NCBI GenBank assembly: GCA_019916065.1
Contig: CM034233.1
Coordinates: 12,233,573-12,297,572, forward strand
DNA from: Vitellaria paradoxa
Lineage: Eukaryota > Streptophyta > Magnoliopsida > Ericales > Sapotaceae
Direction of reading: 5' to 3'
DNA: 64,000 nt
Below are positions 11,624 to 23,696 of the stretch, piece after piece (the first letter of the stretch is position 1; each line of letters starts with the position of its first letter). The notes below the pieces were generated by a model. The model saw only the letters and a program-made list of their open reading frames with translations. It searched no databases and was not told the origin of the DNA. The translations under genes were made by a program, and so were the position numbers.

Positions 11624-14154
11624 ATGGGCAAACTAGCAAACGAACTTAACTCCGAAAAAAAATTAGGGTTTTCAAGGAGAAGTACCAGATTCCCCCGAAT
11701 GTGGGAATCAGGCTCGCTTAGGAAGGCGAACGCGAGCCAGGGGAATTTCCTGTAGTGGCCATTACTGAGGGTGGCCTTAGGTTTCCACTTCATCATTTCT
11801 TTCGCTCAGTAATGAGCATTCTAGACCTTGGGTCCAGGAATCTCACTCACAACTTCTATAGGATAGTCAACAGAGTCATTGAAATAAATAAACGATACGG
11901 GTTCCACATCTCAGAATGGGATTTGCTCTACTGCTATTCTATTCAAAAGGTGAAGAATGATGAGAACAGGTGGTATTTGAAATCCTGACCAGAAAAAGCC
12001 TTGGTCCATATGCTGCCTGATATGATTAAAACAGAAAGTGACCTATGCGTCGTTAGGGGTCACTGGACACACGATCCAGATGAAGATCGTTTTCCAATCG
12101 TCCCTCTAGTTTCTTTGGACCCAAGTTGGTTGGCTTCAAGTGCTACCAGTTCTTACTCTTCTCAACTTTCTAATTTTGGAAATACACTAACCTTTTGATT
12201 TGATTTCTATGCAGCCGAACAAGTAAAGAAGTTTTGGGCCAAAGGTATTCGTGCAGATAAGGATCATCTTGATCAAGTATTTAAGTTTCTTGGGCGTCCA
12301 GATCTTTATCCGTTTGTGAGGTCAACCCCCATACTGTTCGGTTTCAGACCTTTTTACCAGACCTTCATCGCCCCTCCTCAAGGTTTTGCCACTACAGAGG
12401 CCATCAGACGGCTCCAGTGGTGGTTTAGGGTCACTGTCGAAAAGAAGGAAGACTTTTATGCGTTGAAACACCCGGAGTGGGTTCGACCTCTTCCATTTGC
12501 TCTCCCTCTGGTGACTGAGCAAGTTTCCAAGCCTGCCGAACAATCTTCAAGGTGACAACTCGTTTTATTGGACGAGGAGGAAGAAGAAGAAGGGCTAGAA
12601 CCTTCTCCAACTTTCGAGCATATCTCCGAGGAAGAAGAAGAGGAACTTGATTCCCCTCGAGCTTTTGAATATCTTTCTGGGTCAGAGGGAGAAGAGATGG
12701 CTCCAAAAATTGATTACAAAAAGCTTGCTCGGGAGAGAGCCAAGCAGCAGAAGGCTGAGGACGCTAAAAAGAGAGTCGAGGAGCGTAAGGCCGCTGGTAA
12801 GAGAAAGGTTGAAGAGAGTAAGGCTCCTACCCTTATCCCCGCCAAACACATACTGAAGGTAAAAATTGAAAAAGGGAAGGAGCAGGAGGCCCTTCAACCC
12901 AAAACCTCTGATATTCCTCCACCAAAGAAGCTCAAAACTTCAACTGCTCATGAGGTTCAACCCATCGAGCCTTCAATACCAATAGAGGAGCCTCCTGAGA
13001 AAAACACAGCTCTAGCTAAGGACGCTTCAGCTGGGCCCACAGGGCCGAGTTCTTCTCAACCAACTAGCCCCGTACCCCTTCAAATTTAGTATCCTGCCAA
13101 TCTAGTTCGAGATTCACCCCTTTTTATTCCACAAATTCTCATCCCCAGCCTTGAATTTCCTCAAGGCCGACCATTTACCATTCAAGACTCAGCTTTCAAT
13201 CACACGGAAAAGTACCTTAAAGGAGTTCTCCCTCCTCGAGACGTTCAGGCTACAAGGAAGAATAAGCTGGAGGATATTCACAGTACGTGGATGAAAAATA
13301 CCATCTCTGTAAGCACGTTGATCTTTCCTTTAACTTTTTTCTTTACGATCATCTCCCTATTAAGGAGCTCTCTGACATTCTTTTATTTTAGCAGACTTCT
13401 CTCTACACCATGGAGCTAATTGCTCGGAGCTAGGCTCTTGAAACAAAAGTTGATGTGGACATAACTGATATCAAGGATCTGAAGGCAAATGTAAGGGGCT
13501 TGGAGAAGGAGAAGAAGAAACTTGAGATGAACAATAACGCCTTGGTGAAGGACAAGAATGAGCTCCTTAATGAGAAAAAAGAAATAGAATAGCAACACAA
13601 TTCTACTCTTGCCCAAGTGAAAGCCAGTGATGCTCGTGTGGAATTCATGGATAAAATCTTGGGCAAGAAAGATGAAGAGCTGTTGGAGGAAAAATGGTAA
13701 ACTTTCTAAGGCTGAGTTTGAGTTGGGTTTTTCTAGGGCCGAGCAGGAAAGTCTCTTCAGAGAACTGAACAACTCCAGGGCCGAACAAGATACACTCAGG
13801 CGAGAGATTGAAGCTCTCCGAGTTGAGCTGGCAATGAAGAATCGCGCCCTGGAGGAGAAGGACGGTGCGCTTCAAGCCACCGAAGAGAAGGCGAGGGCGG
13901 AGGTTGAAACCCAAATTAATGATTGCGTGGAACAGATGAGGGACGCCTACAACAAATATTTCTTGGAGGGTTGGGAAGCTGCAATGAAGAAGAACAGTAT
14001 TGATCAAACCAACCCTATTTACAAGGAGGTCCCTTATCCTGATCCGCACCGTTCGGCTCCCCCTTTTAGTTTCGAGCGCCCACCTCCAACTCCTTCAGCC
14101 CAGACTATTGAAGAAAATATCGAAGAGGGCGAGGTTGAGGTGGAAAGCTCTTAG
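11624..14154 (+). pseudogene. Tat antisense ORF: gypsy-type transposon domain plus coiled coil, degenerate
   Basis: Runs opposite to gag-pol. Pieces in order: 11624-11988, with GGLRFPLHHFFRS, resembling the plant 'putative gypsy type transposon' domain (Transposase_28-like); 12001-12125; after a likely intron (acceptor tttctatgcag at 12214) 12215-12553, ending with a conserved RLQWWFRV segment; an acidic/lysine-rich stretch to 13087; a further segment to about 13307; a second likely intron (donor gtaagcacg, acceptor ttttagcag at about 13391); then a long coiled coil (about 13440-13950) and an acidic tail ending at 14154. In-frame stops at 11986, 12553 and 13087, several in the coiled coil, and at least two frameshifts show decay. 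Function in Tat elements is unknown. No intact protein is possible. Confidence 0.7.
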
Positions 14155-15374
14155 AAAGACACTTCCTTCCAAGAACTTAAAAAAATTAACCTCGTTGTCG
14201 AGAGTGATCCTACGAAGGAGGGAGAAAAGAGAGCCCCTCCAATTTTTTATTTTTGCTTTTCATTCCATTCAAGTGCAAAAATGCACCGAACAATGTAATT
14301 TCTTTGTCTTGAATGAATGAAAATATTCCAATTTTTTCTGATCTTTTCCCTTGTTTTGCTTTTTGTGTTTCTGCTTCTTTAGAACTGATGATACCCTTAT
14401 TGAAGAGTACTTTGATTTGATCGCTGATGAAGTTATAGGAAGAGCCGCCGAAGAATACCTTGAAGTGTTCTCTCATGAGATAGCAATGAACCCATATAAC
14501 AACTGTTGACTTCTCGATTTAAATCCAACTTAGAGAAATTTTTAATACTAACAACAGTGTACATTGTAATTTTGCTCAAAAATTCATAATGAAAGTTCGC
14601 GAATCACCTTTTGTACATGCTTTATTTCATTTGTGCTTAACTTGTTATCAATGTGTTTGTGTTTATGCTCGTGCAAATGCTTTTGATGAACATAACTTAA
14701 TAACTGAGCTGTACTAAAATGGCCTAAAAATTCAAACGAGATTTTCTTAAAATCAAGCTTTTCTAGTATAATATGCTCAAGAGATAACTTGTCTTTCATC
14801 AAGTAACCTAAAGTTTTTAATAAGAAAGATATAACTTCAATGAATCAGAAGATAACTTTTCACATACCTTAATGAGTTCGGCTGTGGCTTTCTGAGAGAT
14901 ATTTTTCCTTTTACATCAATGCCGAACTTCCTCGGTAAGTCAAGCGTGGCTCCTTTTTGGTAATTCTTTTCAATAAATCAAATGACTAAATCTTGATTTA
15001 AAGAGATCACCTGGTCAGTCAATAAACTAGGGTTGAACCAGCACCTGAAGGGTGCGGTTCCCTTTTTGTACCAACGTTCGGCAAGCCGAGCCTGGCTCAT
15101 TTCTGATAATCCTTTTCAATAAATCAAGTGACTGTATCTTGATTTAAAGAGATCACTTGGTCAGTCAATAAACCAGGGTTGAACCAGCACTCGAAGGGTG
15201 CGGTTCCCTTTCTGTACCAACGTTCGGCAAGCCGAGCGTGGCTCCTTTCTGAACCAACACACTGAGGCGGGTGTGGCATCTTTCTGTAAAAAACTAATCC
15301 GTCACAAGCTTTCAAAATTACTTTTGCTTTTATTTGCTTACATGAACAAATGCTTCAATAAATGTACAACTCTT
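14155..15374. other. Tat spacer between antisense ORF and pol
   Basis: Non-coding spacer of the Tat element. It contains an aataaa-poor T/A-rich stretch and the tandem repeats described separately. Open frames of 60-90 codons here have no recognisable content. Confidence 0.5.
14943..15236. repeat. Tandem repeat (about 146 bp, two copies) in Tat spacer
   Basis: Two consecutive units of about 146 bp share caataaatca...tcttgatttaaagagatcac, the segment gggttgaaccagcac and ggtgcggttccc, and end near cgttcggcaagccgagc. Anchors are at 14971 and 15117 (146 bp apart). Part of a diverged third copy precedes them (about 14877-14942) and a partial one follows to about 15270. Repeats in the hypervariable 3' spacer of Tat/Ogre-type elements are known and can seed satellites. 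Confidence 0.75.
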
Positions 15375-18300
15375 TCAATGATAATACAGCTTTAAATGGG
15401 CTATGTTCCATGGCCTTTTAACTGGCTTTTCTTCTATGTCGTTCAATCTGTAAGCTCCGTTGCCAAGGACTTCTGAGACGAGGAATAGTCCTTCCCAATT
15501 AGCTCCAAGCTTTCCTTCTATCAGATCTTTTCTGGTACCCATCAGCTTTCTCAGTACATAATCCCCAACTTTGAATTTTCTGTGTCTGACCCCTTTATTG
15601 AACTTTCTTCTTGTTTCATGTTAGTAGTTAGCTAAACTCAACGTAGCAAGTTCCCTTCTTTTATCTATCAAATCAAGACTCACCGCCATTGTTTTATCAT
15701 TCTCCTTACGATCAAAAGCTTGTGTTCTTATGCTTGGCAGTCCGAACTCTAATGGTATGAAAGCTTCCATTCCAAAGGCTAGAGAGAACGGAGATTCTCC
15801 AGCTGATCTCCTTGGAGTTGTTCGGTAAGTCTAAAGCACTGATGCAAGTTCATCTACCCATTTTCCTTTTGCTGCCCCTAACTTCTTCCTGATGTCACTG
15901 AGAATGACTTTGTTTGTAGCTTCGGCCTGTCCGTTGCTCTGGGGATAAGCAGATGTCGAGTAAATGTTCTTTATTCCATACCTAGAACAGTATTCCCTGA
16001 ATGGAGCACTATCAAACTGTGTCCCATTGTCGAAAATAAGTGTCCTGGGGATGCCGTACCTTGTGATAATACTCTTCCATACAAATTTTATAATATCAGC
16101 ATCTCTTATGTGGGTCATTGGTTCTGCTTCTACCCATTTGGTGAAATAATCCATGCCGACCATTAACCAGTTTATGTTTCCTGAAGCAGTGGGCAAGGGA
16201 CCCACAATGTTAAGTCCCCACTGAGCAAACAGCCAGGGGCTGGTAAGTGGGCTAAGCTCTTATGCTGGTTGATAAGGTATAGGAGCAAACTTCTGGCATT
16301 TCTTGCATTTACGGAAATAAGCTTGAGCATCCCTCCCCATCTTCGGCCAACAGCATCCCTGTGTAATAGCCCTGTGTGCCAATGACCTACCTCTAGTGTG
16401 TACCCCACAAACTCCCTCGTGTAACTCATAGAGAACGTCTTGTACCTTATCAGAATGTACACAAAGAAGGTAGGGGCCTGTGAAGGACTTCTTATATAGC
16501 TTTTGATCTGGAGAAAGCTAGAACCTCGTAGCTTTAATCCTGAGTTTCCTAGCTTCCATTTTGTCTGCTGGAAGAATCCTATCTTTCAAGTAGGAGATAA
16601 TTGGATCCATCCAAGACGGAGCCGCTTCAATGCATGCTACGTCCCTGTCATTTGAAATGCTCAGCTTCTCAAGAACCTCCATAAAGACTCTGTCTGTTAA
16701 CCTTATTTAGGAGAGGCAGCCAATGTTGCGAGCACATCGGCATGGGCATTATGGTCTCTTTCGACCAGTTCCACACTAGCCTTATTGAAACATTCCACCT
16801 CCCTTCTTGCTAGCTGCAAATATTCTGCCATCTTCTCATTTCTTGCCACGTATTCACCCTTCAACTGATTTGTAATCAACTGAGAGTCGGTCTTTATTAC
16901 TACATCTTTTGCCATTAGCTGCCGAGCAATGCTAAGCCCAGCTAGGAGAGCTTCATACTCTACTTCATTATTCGTAGCTTCAAACTTTTGCTTTATTGCA
17001 TATTCAATGGTAACCCTCTCCGGGGTTGTCAAAATAATACCCACACCAACACCCTTCTCTGAGGAAGACCCATCAACCTCCAATCGCCAAGGTTGGGGGC
17101 TATTGATTTGGTCGGCGGAAGTCTTAGTCCTAACTTCCACCTGCCAAACTTCATGTATCAGCTCTGGAACTAGAGTGGTAAACTCTGCTACAAAATCGCC
17201 CAGCACTTGCGCCTTTATTGCTGTTCTAGGAATGAATTTTATATCAAATACGCCAAGGGAAACTGCCCATTTGGCCATTCTCCCTGATATATCAGCTTTT
17301 TTCAATAAATGGCCAATCGGTTGATCGGTTACCACTTCGATAGTATGAGCAAGAAAGTAGTGGGCCAATTTTCTTGAAGCTATCACTAATGCTAGAGTCA
17401 ACTTCTCCAGGGGAAAATACCTGGACTCTGGTCCCTACATCGTCTTGCTTACATAGTAAATGGGATGCTGTTTTTCATTTTCTTCCCTTATCAAAATAGC
17501 ATTGACCGCATGCTTTGAAACCGCCAAGTACAATTGTAGGATGTCCCCCGGTTGTAGTGTTGAGAGTATTGGGACGGTTGTCAGATACTGTTTAAGTCTG
17601 TCCAGTGCCTTATCTGCTTCAGCATCCCATAGCATCTTATTCGCTCCTTTCATCAGCTTAAAGAAGGGTCGGCACTTATCAAATGATCGGTTGATGAACC
17701 GGTTGAGTGCCGCCACCATCCCTATGAGGTTTTAAACTTCCTTTTTGGTACGTAGGGGAGAAACGGATTTGATGGCTTGGATCTGATCAGGGTCAACTTC
17801 GATTCCCCTTCTGCTCACCAAGTGGCCCAAAAACTTGCCCGAGACTACTCTGAAGGCTCATTTTACAGCATTTAGCTTCAACCCATACCTATCAAAAGTT
17901 GAAAAGACATGTTGAAAGTGCTCGAGATAAGTGTTCAGCTCCCTGGCTTTTCACCACCATATCATCGATGTAGACCTCTATAACCTTGCCGAGATCTTGT
18001 TTAAACATCTTACTGACTAACCACTGATAAGTGGCACCAGTATTCTTCAATTCGAAAGGCATGACCCTGTAATAATATACACCCCGCGAGGTGATGAATG
18101 AAGTCTTCTCCTCATCAGGGCCGTACATGGGGATCTGATGGTATCCCCTGTAAGCATCTAAGAAAGACATTCTGGAACATCCAGCTGTAGAATCAACGAG
18201 CTAGTCGATCTTAGGCAAGGGAAATGGATCTTTTGAGCAGGCTTTATTCAAATCAGTATAGTCTATGCAAACTCTCCATTTTCCATTTTTCTTTTTGACC

Positions 18301-19130
18301 ACGACTGTGTTGGCCAGCCATTCGGGATATGAAACTTCGCTAATGGCTTCGACTTCCAACAATCGACTGACCTCATCGATGACAGCTTCGGCATGCTGGA
18401 GAGCTGATCTTCTTGTCTTCTGCACTATAAGTTTTGCCCCCGGGTTGACATTTAACTTGTGAGTCATAACCTCGGGAGAAAAACCTAGCATGTATTGGGG
18501 AATCCAAGCAAACATTCCAATATTTTTTAACAGCATCTCTGTCAATTCCAGCTTCTCTTTGGCACTCAAATTTGAGCCAATCAGAAAAAATTTGTTGTCC
18601 TGGCGGGACCAACCTGGTATTTGTCTAACCCCTCGACAGCTTTCTTCTGTGAATCGCCGCCAACATCGTCAATATTTGGGGCGTCCTCGGACAATTCCGT
18701 CAATTGGACCTGTTCGGGAATAGTTTTGGATTTGAGGGCTGCAGTAAAACACTTTTGGGAGATGTCCTGGTCCCCCCTGATCTCAATCACTTCTCCACCA
18801 TGTGGAAACTTCAGCACCTAATGATAGGTTGAGGGGACCGCTTTCAGGGTATGGATCCACGACCTTCCCACTATAGCGTTGTAGAAAGAGGGGGAATCCA
18901 CCACCATGAACTCAACCTCTTGCTCCACTGGGCCCACACGTACATGAATAACAACCCTGCCCAGAGGCCAGACAGGGGCAAAGTTGAATCCTATGAGTGG
19001 GCATTCTGCTGGCTCCAGGTGTTTTTCGGTCAATCCGAGTTTCTTAAATAAGCTCAAGAACATAACCTCTGTTGAACTTCCAGCGTCAACCAAAATCCTT
19101 CTCATCTCAGAGTCAAACATCCCCAATGTG
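15375..19130 (-). pseudogene. Tat pol (protease, RT, RNase H x2, integrase), degenerate
   Basis: Reading leftward from 19130: protease with LVDAGSSTEVMF (18818-19126; the active-site triad reads DAG); reverse transcriptase (about 18569-17892) with SFLDAYRGYHQIP and YIDD near 17970, but PFELKNTG where PFGLKNAG is usual; RNase H (17719-about 17200); a second, archaeal-type RNase H (about 17090-16703) with acidic residues in VDGSSSE, NNEVEYEALLAG, TDSQL and HADVLA; integrase zinc finger (about 16435-16270, HEGVCGVH then CKKC); and the catalytic core (16205-15831) with D, D and E in MDYFTKW, FDNGTQF and GQAEATN. The C-terminus ends in a PWN...LYY motif with a stop at 15375. Several stops and frameshifts (for example near 16261 and 17450) make it inactive. 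Confidence 0.9.
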
Positions 19131-19490
19131 ATTACGAGGGCGTCATTGTGAGGCGTCCGAACAATGGAACGCTCATCCTCGTAAAAAGTGATATCTTTTG
19201 CCGACTCATTTCTTGGACGTTTGTTCGGTTGTCGGTCAACACCTAAAAATCTCTCATTCTTCTGGAGCTAGGGAACAATTAATGACACTTTATGGGCGCT
19301 ACTCCATATGGATAATGTGGATGACAGCGGGTCTCAGAACATCTCTGCGCGGCCTAGTTCTTGGCGGAGGTTGAACCTCTTCAGTATTATCTCCCTCAGT
19401 CACCTCATCTCTTAGTCTTCTGTGTTTTCTACACTGGGGAGTTACATCTCCAGTCCTTGTCTCATTTATGAATTCTTTCAGATGACCCCT

Positions 19491-21015
19491 CTATACCAAT
19501 TCTTCCAAATGCTGCTGTAATGATCGGCAGAATCCAGTACGGTGTCCCATGTCTTGATGGTATGCACAATAATCCTTCGAATTCTCCTTGCCAGGGAAGT
19601 CTGGTAACTTCCCGGGCCACCTAAAATACGGCTTATTTTTGATCTGAGAAAGTATCCTGAAGATCGGTACCTTAAACACCGTATTAACTACTTCGAAGAT
19701 AGACTTCTCCTCATTGGGGAATTTGGCACCTTTTCCCCTATTTTTATTTCCCTTTTAGCCCTGAAACTTTGCTTCCTTCTACTCGGTCGGTTTAGTTTCA
19801 TCCTCCACTTTGGCATACTTCTCGATCCGGCACATTAGGTTGGACATATTGGCTACGGGTTTCTTAGTCAAAGAAAGCCACAGTCTATCTTCTTTCCGTA
19901 AGCCCAACTTAAATGAAGTAACAGCTAACTGCTCCGAGCATTCCTCCACTTCGTTGTATAGCTCTAAGTACCTGTGACAGTAATCTCTCAAAGATTCCCC
20001 AACCCTCTTCTTCATGGTAAGGAGAATGTCAGCAGTCTTTGGTTATTTTGTGTTGGTCAAAAATCGAGTGACAAACTCCTCGGTCAATTGCCGCCAACTT
20101 TCGGATGCTCCCTGGGGGTAACTTATGAAACCACTGAAGTACTGTATCCCCCAAACTAGAAGGGAATAATCTACACATGAGGTGGTCGTTGCCGCTCCAT
20201 AACGTCATGGCCTGCATATAATGGTGATAATGGGCCAAAGGATTTGTCTTTCCATCATAAAGGTTAAGTCTTGGAGTTTGAAACTTCTCTGGAGGTTTTA
20301 CTTCATTAATTTCCTTAATGAATGGGGAGGCCGAAATCCTCCCTAAAGCTCTCCTTGCCAACATGCACTTGCTTTGGCCCTGGGTATCCTATTCTTTCAT
20401 ATGCTCCCAATCTTTTAATTTCACCTTTCCCGTCTTTCTGCGCCTCGCGGTTACTTCTCCCCCATCAGAAGAATCTTCATCATCCTCATGGTGCGTCTCT
20501 CGAGTCAGAGACTTTTTCTTTTGCAAGCACTTCTCACAATACGCTTTAGGGAATGCATTAATGTGAGGTCTCGCACCATGTTCTCCAACAGGCTTAGAAA
20601 GGCGCAAACCTCCTTTAGGAGAAATGACATCACGTCGCGAATGAGAACACACCTCATCCTACTCATGGGTATCTCTTTCGTCTTCGTCAATGGGAACTGC
20701 ATAGAGAGAGCATCGTAGCTTTTGTCTGATTCTGAGTCTGAGTCATAAGGATAAGCTTCACTATGTTTAACGAGTTTCCTCTTTTCCTTGCTCAACTCCA
20801 GGAGAATCTCTTCTAACTCAGCTTGTTTTTCGCTAGCCTTAGTCAGCAATTCCTCCCATTGCTTTACAGCTTCCGGATCCTTCGTATTCTTTCTCCTTAC
20901 ACGCTCCAGACTCGAAGTCTGGATAACTAGTGCACTCCCTTTGGTCTTGGTTGGGGTGGAATCAACCCCATACTCGCGTAGAGTGCAGGGGAGTGTTGTT
21001 ACCTCCAGAAGTCAT
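19491..21015 (-). pseudogene. Tat gag, degenerate
   Basis: Likely start at the ATG at 21015 (MTSGGNNTPL). An N-terminal coiled coil (20849 region, KQAELEEILLELSKEKRKL) is followed by an acidic Asp/Ser stretch, the capsid-like Retrotrans_gag domain (20364-20029, containing LYDGKTNPLAHYHHYMQAM, and 20015-19779), and a nucleocapsid-like zinc motif CAYHQDMGHRTGFC near 19570. Frame changes near 20950, 20650 and 20030 break it. Gag would form the virus-like particle that packages element RNA. Confidence 0.85.
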
Positions 21016-21095
21016 GGTAAAAATGTTTGTTGAAAAACTGAATGAAGAAATCAAGAAAGATGCCAAGGATCAACAAGAAAGGGGCTAAACAACGG

Positions 21096-21112
21096 GCCCA
21101 TGGTGGGCGCCA
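21096..21112 (-). promoter_or_regulatory. Tat primer binding site
   Basis: On the minus strand TGGCGCCCACCATGGGC lies two bases from the 5' LTR, the place for minus-strand priming. The matching tRNA was not determined. Confidence 0.75.
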
Positions 21113-21114
21113 AA

Positions 21115-21929
21115 TGTTCGACAGCAAATTTACCGCCAGAACTATTGACCACGCCAACCAAAAAGATTGCTGTGAACCTGCTGAACAAAGACAAGAGAAA
21201 GGTTACGGCCAGAGTAGAGGTCTCTGGCCAGAAAACCCTTCGATACTTAAGTTAAAAAATTACTTTCGAGAGAGGACTTTCTCAAAGAAAACGAGTAATG
21301 TACTCAGTTGGCAATAGTCAGCTTACTGTGATTGTGAAGTGAAATGTTGTATTTGTAGTCATGTAAATAATAAATAAAATAAAACCTGTGATTTGACTGC
21401 ATCCATGCTTCCGGTTCCTCTTTTCTTTTCTTGCTTTAAATGCCTTTCACTTCTCATTTAATGCCCTATACCTTTCATTAAATGTTTCTGGTAGTTAAAT
21501 ATAGCTGTATAGCCGGAATACAGTTGTCAAACTGTCTACCTGTCACATCTATCAACTATTCGTAACGAGATGAACTAATTTAGTTCCTTTTGTAGTGATA
21601 AATACATTGCCCAGTCATAACTAGGGTGCATTTATGGTTACATGCTCTTATTAATGATGTGGGACCCATGCCTAACATTTATTAGCCGCCAATCGAAGGG
21701 CCGAACAGACTTATCTTTGAGATCCTCAGCTAACGCCACGTGACAAATATGTATAATGCTCGTGAGTGGATCCATGTGTCAACCAGAAGTTGTTCAGTAC
21801 AGGGTCACGTGTCAAGTGTTCCGTGAATGACCATGTCTACATATTTAAAAAATGTTCGACATTGGGCCACGTGTCATCCATCCCTACTTGTTCAGCACTA
21901 CACGTGTCTAGGTCTTATTTTACCCAACA
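21115..21929 (-). repeat. Tat 5' LTR (right in window)
   Basis: 815 bp, TG...CA ends intact (TGTTCGAC...ACCCAACA), homologous to 10295-11118 with scattered substitutions and small indels. Confidence 0.85.
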
Positions 21930-21934
21930 ATATA

Positions 21935-23560
21935 TATCTCATGGAAAGTAAAAGTTTGGCCTCAATTTTTACTTTACAAACGATGGTCTCGATTTTCACA
22001 GTTTGTAATTTTGTTTTATTTTGGTTATTAAAAAGTTCATATTCACTGGCCTTTATTTTGGTTCATGGTAGTATTTAATTGCAAAATCTTGCTGCAAAAG
22101 GATTGGATTTTTGGTGCCAAAAAAATAAAAAATCTTTTTTTGGTGCTCCAGCAGATCGGGTCTACGCTGCAAGAAATCAAGTCAAGTCCAACCAGCTTAA
22201 GGAGAAAGAAGCCAAACAGCAACCAAGGTCACCCCACGCGCGTGCCCAGTGCGTGGAGACGCGTGCTGCACCTTATGGGGTCCTAGAGAATTCCATTTTG
22301 ATCCTCTTGAGATAAGGATTCTATAAAATATTTTTCCGTAATTTTTGAACACTATTTGGTATTTTTCCAGGCTCAAAAAGTACATTTTTTGTAATTTCTT
22401 GAAAATCGTGCAAAACTTTTTAATGATTTTTCATGGGTTGCATATTTTCGACATTTAGAACACATTGGAATAATGTACTCTCTCTAGTTTGATGAAAATA
22501 AATTATAATAATTATTAAGGGTTCATTTTAGGCTTGTTTTAAGCATTTTTATGTTATTTTCTGAAAGTCATTGAGAATTTTTTGGGTGATTTTCTAAGGA
22601 TAAATAGTTTTTTTTTTTTTTTTTTAAATCTAATGAACCTTTAGACTAGGAGTACTCTTGTTGAATGCTCTTTTGTAAATTGCACTCTCTTATGAACTAT
22701 CCCTAAAGAGCCTAAGTTGTCATTTTATGTGAATTTTCTACAACAAAAATTTGGATGTGATTAATTGATACATGAGTTGACTCGATTGCTCGGTTCCAAT
22801 TTGTGAGTTGTTGTGTTGGATTGCGAAGTCGAGATTTAAATGTTTTGGTTTGTCGTGCGGATCACCTCATTGTTCCCGTGGGCACAACATCTTATTTTTC
22901 CAGCCCATACTAAGTCTTTCTCCATCTGCACGCCCTGTGATAGCTGTGTCAGTGCAAGTTATATTTGTTTTTGGGTTTTTCAGCTCAAGATCTACTTTGT
23001 TTTTTAATGTTGCCGTCCAAGCCTACACCTAGCAACTCTTAGTCTCACCGACCTTGCTACCTCACCTTTTGCTCTTCTCTTTCTTCATGTGAAGGAACGT
23101 TTGGATATATATATATATATATATAGCCTCCACTTGGAGCTACAAGTTTTACTGAAATCGAGAAGTTAAGAGTGAGTTAAGTGAACTTTTGTTCCTCACA
23201 AATTGAGCCTTCTCTCCCTTATTCCCTTGTGTAATTAGTGTTGTGAGAAGTGTATTGAGCTTTGGTTTGATGTTGAGGTTCTCGTGTTGATCGTACTAGA
23301 GGTCTGGCATTTTCGATGTTTCTCCATTCCATTTTCTTCTCTGACTGAGTAATTTGAGATAGAGAACATTGTTTTTTTGTTGCATTTGAGCTAATTAATG
23401 CATATAGTAAGTTTGATTATAATATAGTACGTGATACATGTTTGGTTGTGAAGTGATATAATTGATATCTATATAACAAATCAACTCAGTGTTTTAAAAA
23501 TATGACCTGTCATCAATGGTTGAGATTTACTATCATATCAATCAATGGTTGAAATTATTT
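21935..23560. other. Unrecognised repeat-like DNA right of Tat element
   Basis: Moderately AT-rich, with no protein domain. A (TA)n run lies at about 23107-23126. The 23130-23340 part (transcript-like, with repeated gtgttg/ttgag words) may be the end of another LTR, but no partner copy or primer site was seen. Open frames (22065-22385, 22808-23032) are short and overlapping. Confidence 0.35.
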
Positions 23561-23696
23561 TCAGCCTTCTCTACACAAACTTATCCAATCTATTATTATG
23601 TTCAAATTTCCTGTTACAGATGATACCTTAGCATCGTCGCTACCACATTCTTCTTCTAAGTGGCATACTTTGCATGCGTCAGTAGTGCTGGAGGCG

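Larger units (their letters stand above)
10295..21929 (-). mobile_element. Complete Tat-lineage Ty3/gypsy retrotransposon
   Basis: An 11,635-bp element in minus orientation has two LTRs (10295-11118 and 21115-21929), a primer binding site beside the right LTR, a polypurine tract beside the left LTR, and a 5-bp duplication ATATA at 10290-10294 and 21930-21934 (within a TA repeat, so weak on its own). Order in element direction: 5' LTR, PBS, gag, protease, RT, RNase H, second (archaeal-type) RNase H, integrase, tandem repeats, antisense ORF, PPT, 3' LTR. The double RNase H and the extra antisense ORF are traits of the Tat/Retand group. The LTRs differ at many sites and all ORFs carry stops and frameshifts, so it is old and not autonomous. 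Confidence 0.9.

Noticed and set aside
12682..14049. Minus-strand frames opposite the Tat antisense ORF
   Set aside because: They are complements of acidic and coiled-coil codons; the plus-strand reading has coherent domain structure.
16929..17324. Plus-strand 131-codon frame within Tat pol
   Set aside because: It is antisense to the RNase H region, whose minus-strand translation has clear catalytic motifs.
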